Positions 5,268 through 6,311 of a stretch of 6,311 bases of DNA are shown here, piece after piece. The notes below the pieces were generated by a model. It saw nothing but the letters and a program-made list of their open reading frames with translations. It was not told where the DNA came from and did no database searches. The stretch spans positions 1 through 6,311 of the forward strand of contig CAZBKJ010000042.1 of the NCBI GenBank assembly GCA_964492495.1, given 5' to 3'. The stretch's first letter is position 1, and each line of letters begins with the position of its first letter. Source of the stretch: CAZBKJ01 sp964492495 (GTDB lineage Bacteria > Patescibacteriota > Microgenomatia > UBA1400 > UBA12028). A program made the translations under genes and the position numbers.

Positions 5268-6049
5268 TTTAGAAAGTAATTAAAAACTTTTGGATCGAAA
5301 GTAATGCCAAGGCTAGCAGATATTGCTGAAAGCTGATCTATATAATTTGGCAAACTTGCAGTTAAGGCAACATATTTTTCTGTCATCTTCTCATGCGCAT
5401 CCTTCTGCATAAACGCTATCAATTGCTCTACGTACTCAATATTTTTTTCATTACTATGTAACTCATCTGGGCTCAGTTTTCCTAAATCAATGAGTGGAAA
5501 ATTTGCCTGATACAAGCTACGGGGGCCACTCGGCTCGACACATAGTCGAGTTACAGTAAGTCTTTCAACTTGGTCTGGTTTATTTACGCCTTTGAGATTT
5601 CTTGGCTCAACGAGCAGTCCAGCAAGCGGGCCAGATACTATAAGACCACTCGGTGCACCACATATCTGTTTCATGACAACCTTGTCCGCTTTCATATTGG
5701 CTCCAGAACTATCAACTAAAGGTTCAAGCGTTTTCGAAACAACATTAAATATGTCCAAGGGAACATCTTTGAGTGAGAAAAGGATTGCATTCTCCAAGTC
5801 CGGGAAAATGTTCGATACAATTTCTTTGTCCTTAGAAAATTCTCTCCACGCATTAGATAAAAGGAACGCCCCAATCATATTCGGTTCAAAATTTGTACAG
5901 AATCGAGAGGAGTCTGCAAGCCAACCTTCATTTTTTCTTCCGGCGGTTTGTTGTATGACTAATCGTAGTTCTGCGCTTGGTGCGTGATGGAACTTCATAC
6001 CAGCGTACGTCTCCTCAGATGGTGGTGTTTGGTTTTCAAATGTGCTCAT
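5264..6049 (-). CDS. Hypothetical protein, 261 aa, upstream of trmD
   Basis: I do not recognise this protein. It has no signal peptide or membrane segment and looks soluble and cytoplasmic. The N-terminus (1-17) is Thr/Glu-rich and probably disordered. Residues about 55-150 are mixed hydrophobic and helical, with PSGLIVSGPLAGLLVEPRN (133-151) as the most distinctive stretch. Residues about 155-175 look strand-rich (VERLTVTRLCVEPSG). From about 193 the sequence is helical (EKNIEYVEQLIAFMQKDAHE and onward) to the end. Cysteines at 51, 130 and 170 form no metal-site pattern. It overlaps trmD by 4 nt (TGA inside ATGA), so the two are cotranscribed. It begins 50 nt from the divergent dehydrogenase gene. 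No Shine-Dalgarno site precedes the ATG; a poor -10 candidate (CATAAA, minus strand 6064-6059) would give a leader of about 3 nt. Met18 is an alternative start. Codon use resembles its neighbours. Confidence 0.75.
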   Translation of the reverse strand: MSTFENQTPPSEETYAGMKFHHAPSAELRLVIQQTAGRKNEGWLADSSRFCTNFEPNMIGAFLLSNAWREFSKDKEIVSNIFPDLENAILFSLKDVPLDIFNVVSKTLEPLVDSSGANMKADKVVMKQICGAPSGLIVSGPLAGLLVEPRNLKGVNKPDQVERLTVTRLCVEPSGPRSLYQANFPLIDLGKLSPDELHSNEKNIEYVEQLIAFMQKDAHEKMTEKYVALTASLPNYIDQLSAISASLGITFDPKVFNYFLK

Positions 6050-6064
6050 AGTGTTGTTTTTATG

Positions 6065-6093
6065 ATGACAGGATGGTTTTTTGTTGCTATATT
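6065..6093 (+). promoter_or_regulatory. Promoter of the dehydrogenase gene, predicted leaderless start
   Basis: ATGACA at 6065-6070 matches the -35 consensus at five of six positions. After a 17-nt spacer comes TATATT at 6088-6093 (five of six for -10), preceded by TGC, the extended -10 element. Counting the last base of the -10 box as -7 places +1 at 6100, which is the A of the ATG. The bases just before the start are CCTCCT, the reverse of a Shine-Dalgarno site, which fits an mRNA with no leader. Confidence 0.7.
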
Positions 6094-6099
6094 CCTCCT

Positions 6100-6311
6100 A
6101 TGAATCTTACCATTATCGGTACTGGCTTTGTAGGAGTGGTGGCATCAGCCGTTTTTGCAAGCAAGGGGCACAGGGTTGTAGGACTGGATATTGATCCAAA
6201 TCGCATCGAAAGCCTGCAACAAGGGAAAGTACCGTTTTATGAGCCGGACTTAGAAAAACTTCTGGAAGATTCGCAAAAAACTGGCAACTTATTGTTTACA
6301 ACCTCCTACAA
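6100..6311 (+). CDS. ugd: UDP-glucose 6-dehydrogenase, N-terminal part (runs off the window)
   Basis: The enzyme oxidises UDP-glucose to UDP-glucuronate with two NAD+, feeding capsule, exopolysaccharide or glycan synthesis in the cytoplasm. The 70 complete codons present cover the start of the NAD-binding Rossmann fold. They include the loop GTGFVG (7-12), Asp30 at the end of the second strand (VVGLDID, ribose binding), and the family-typical segment GKVPFYEPDLEKLL (42-55). A UDP-mannose or UDP-GlcNAc dehydrogenase of the same superfamily cannot be fully excluded without the C-terminal half, but the YEPDL segment favours Ugd. It is divergent from the 261-aa gene across 50 nt. No Shine-Dalgarno site exists; the promoter implies a leaderless transcript. 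The start is fixed by the promoter and by the Rossmann motif beginning at residue 3. Confidence 0.88.
   Translation, partial: MNLTIIGTGFVGVVASAVFASKGHRVVGLDIDPNRIESLQQGKVPFYEPDLEKLLEDSQKTGNLLFTTSY

Noticed and set aside
5534..5550. Perfect 6-bp inverted repeat CTCGAC/GTCGAG with a 5-nt loop
   Set aside because: It is inside coding sequence, has no T-run on either side, and is short enough to arise by chance.
5592..5987. Plus-strand open frame of 131 codons opposite the 261-aa gene
   Set aside because: The minus-strand frame is longer, overlaps trmD by ATGA in operon fashion and uses neighbour-like codons; the plus frame has no promoter, no ribosome site and no recognisable motif.
6094..6099. 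Perfect AGGAGG on the minus strand in the divergent intergenic region
   Set aside because: No start codon lies within range on that strand; the 261-aa start is about 44 nt further on, so it is not a ribosome site.

Overview
The window looks like a piece of a chromosome from a Patescibacteria (CPR) bacterium, with a Microgenomates-like flavour. This is inferred from gene content and style: moderate A+T, very tight gene packing, few Shine-Dalgarno sites, a short TrmD, a lamin-tail surface protein with Pro/Thr stalks and a VLGIS motif, and a Ugd start typical of that group. TGA is used as a stop, which argues against the Gracilibacteria/SR1 code.

Region 1 (1-4614, plus strand) starts with the tail of an unidentified gene. 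It continues as a tight division and cell-envelope operon: ftsE, ftsX, a secreted coiled-coil cysteine peptidase, a membrane-anchored protein with two lamin-tail domains, and a small VanZ-like membrane protein. Gaps between these genes are only 2, 1, 9 and 3 nt. FtsE (ATPase) and FtsX (membrane subunit) would drive conformational change in the coiled-coil protein outside the membrane, as FtsEX does for PcsB or EnvC. Here the effector carries a papain-like C39-type domain with a visible Cys-His-Asp set, where PcsB has a CHAP domain.

The main anomaly is that ftsE is interrupted in frame by an amber codon at 688-690. Conserved FtsE sequence, including the H-loop histidine, continues in the same frame to 861, immediately before ftsX.

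Region 2 (4611-6049, minus strand) holds an unrecognised 261-aa protein overlapping trmD by 4 nt (ATGA). trmD converges on the VanZ gene: the two stop codons share one CTAG, inside an A-run/T-run hairpin that could terminate transcription both ways.

Region 3 (6050-6311) is a 50-nt divergent promoter region followed by the start of a UDP-glucose 6-dehydrogenase gene that runs off the window. Its near-consensus promoter is placed so that transcription should begin at the A of the ATG, which predicts a leaderless mRNA. There is no gene-free stretch over 300 nt, and I saw no tRNA, rRNA, CRISPR array or insertion sequence.
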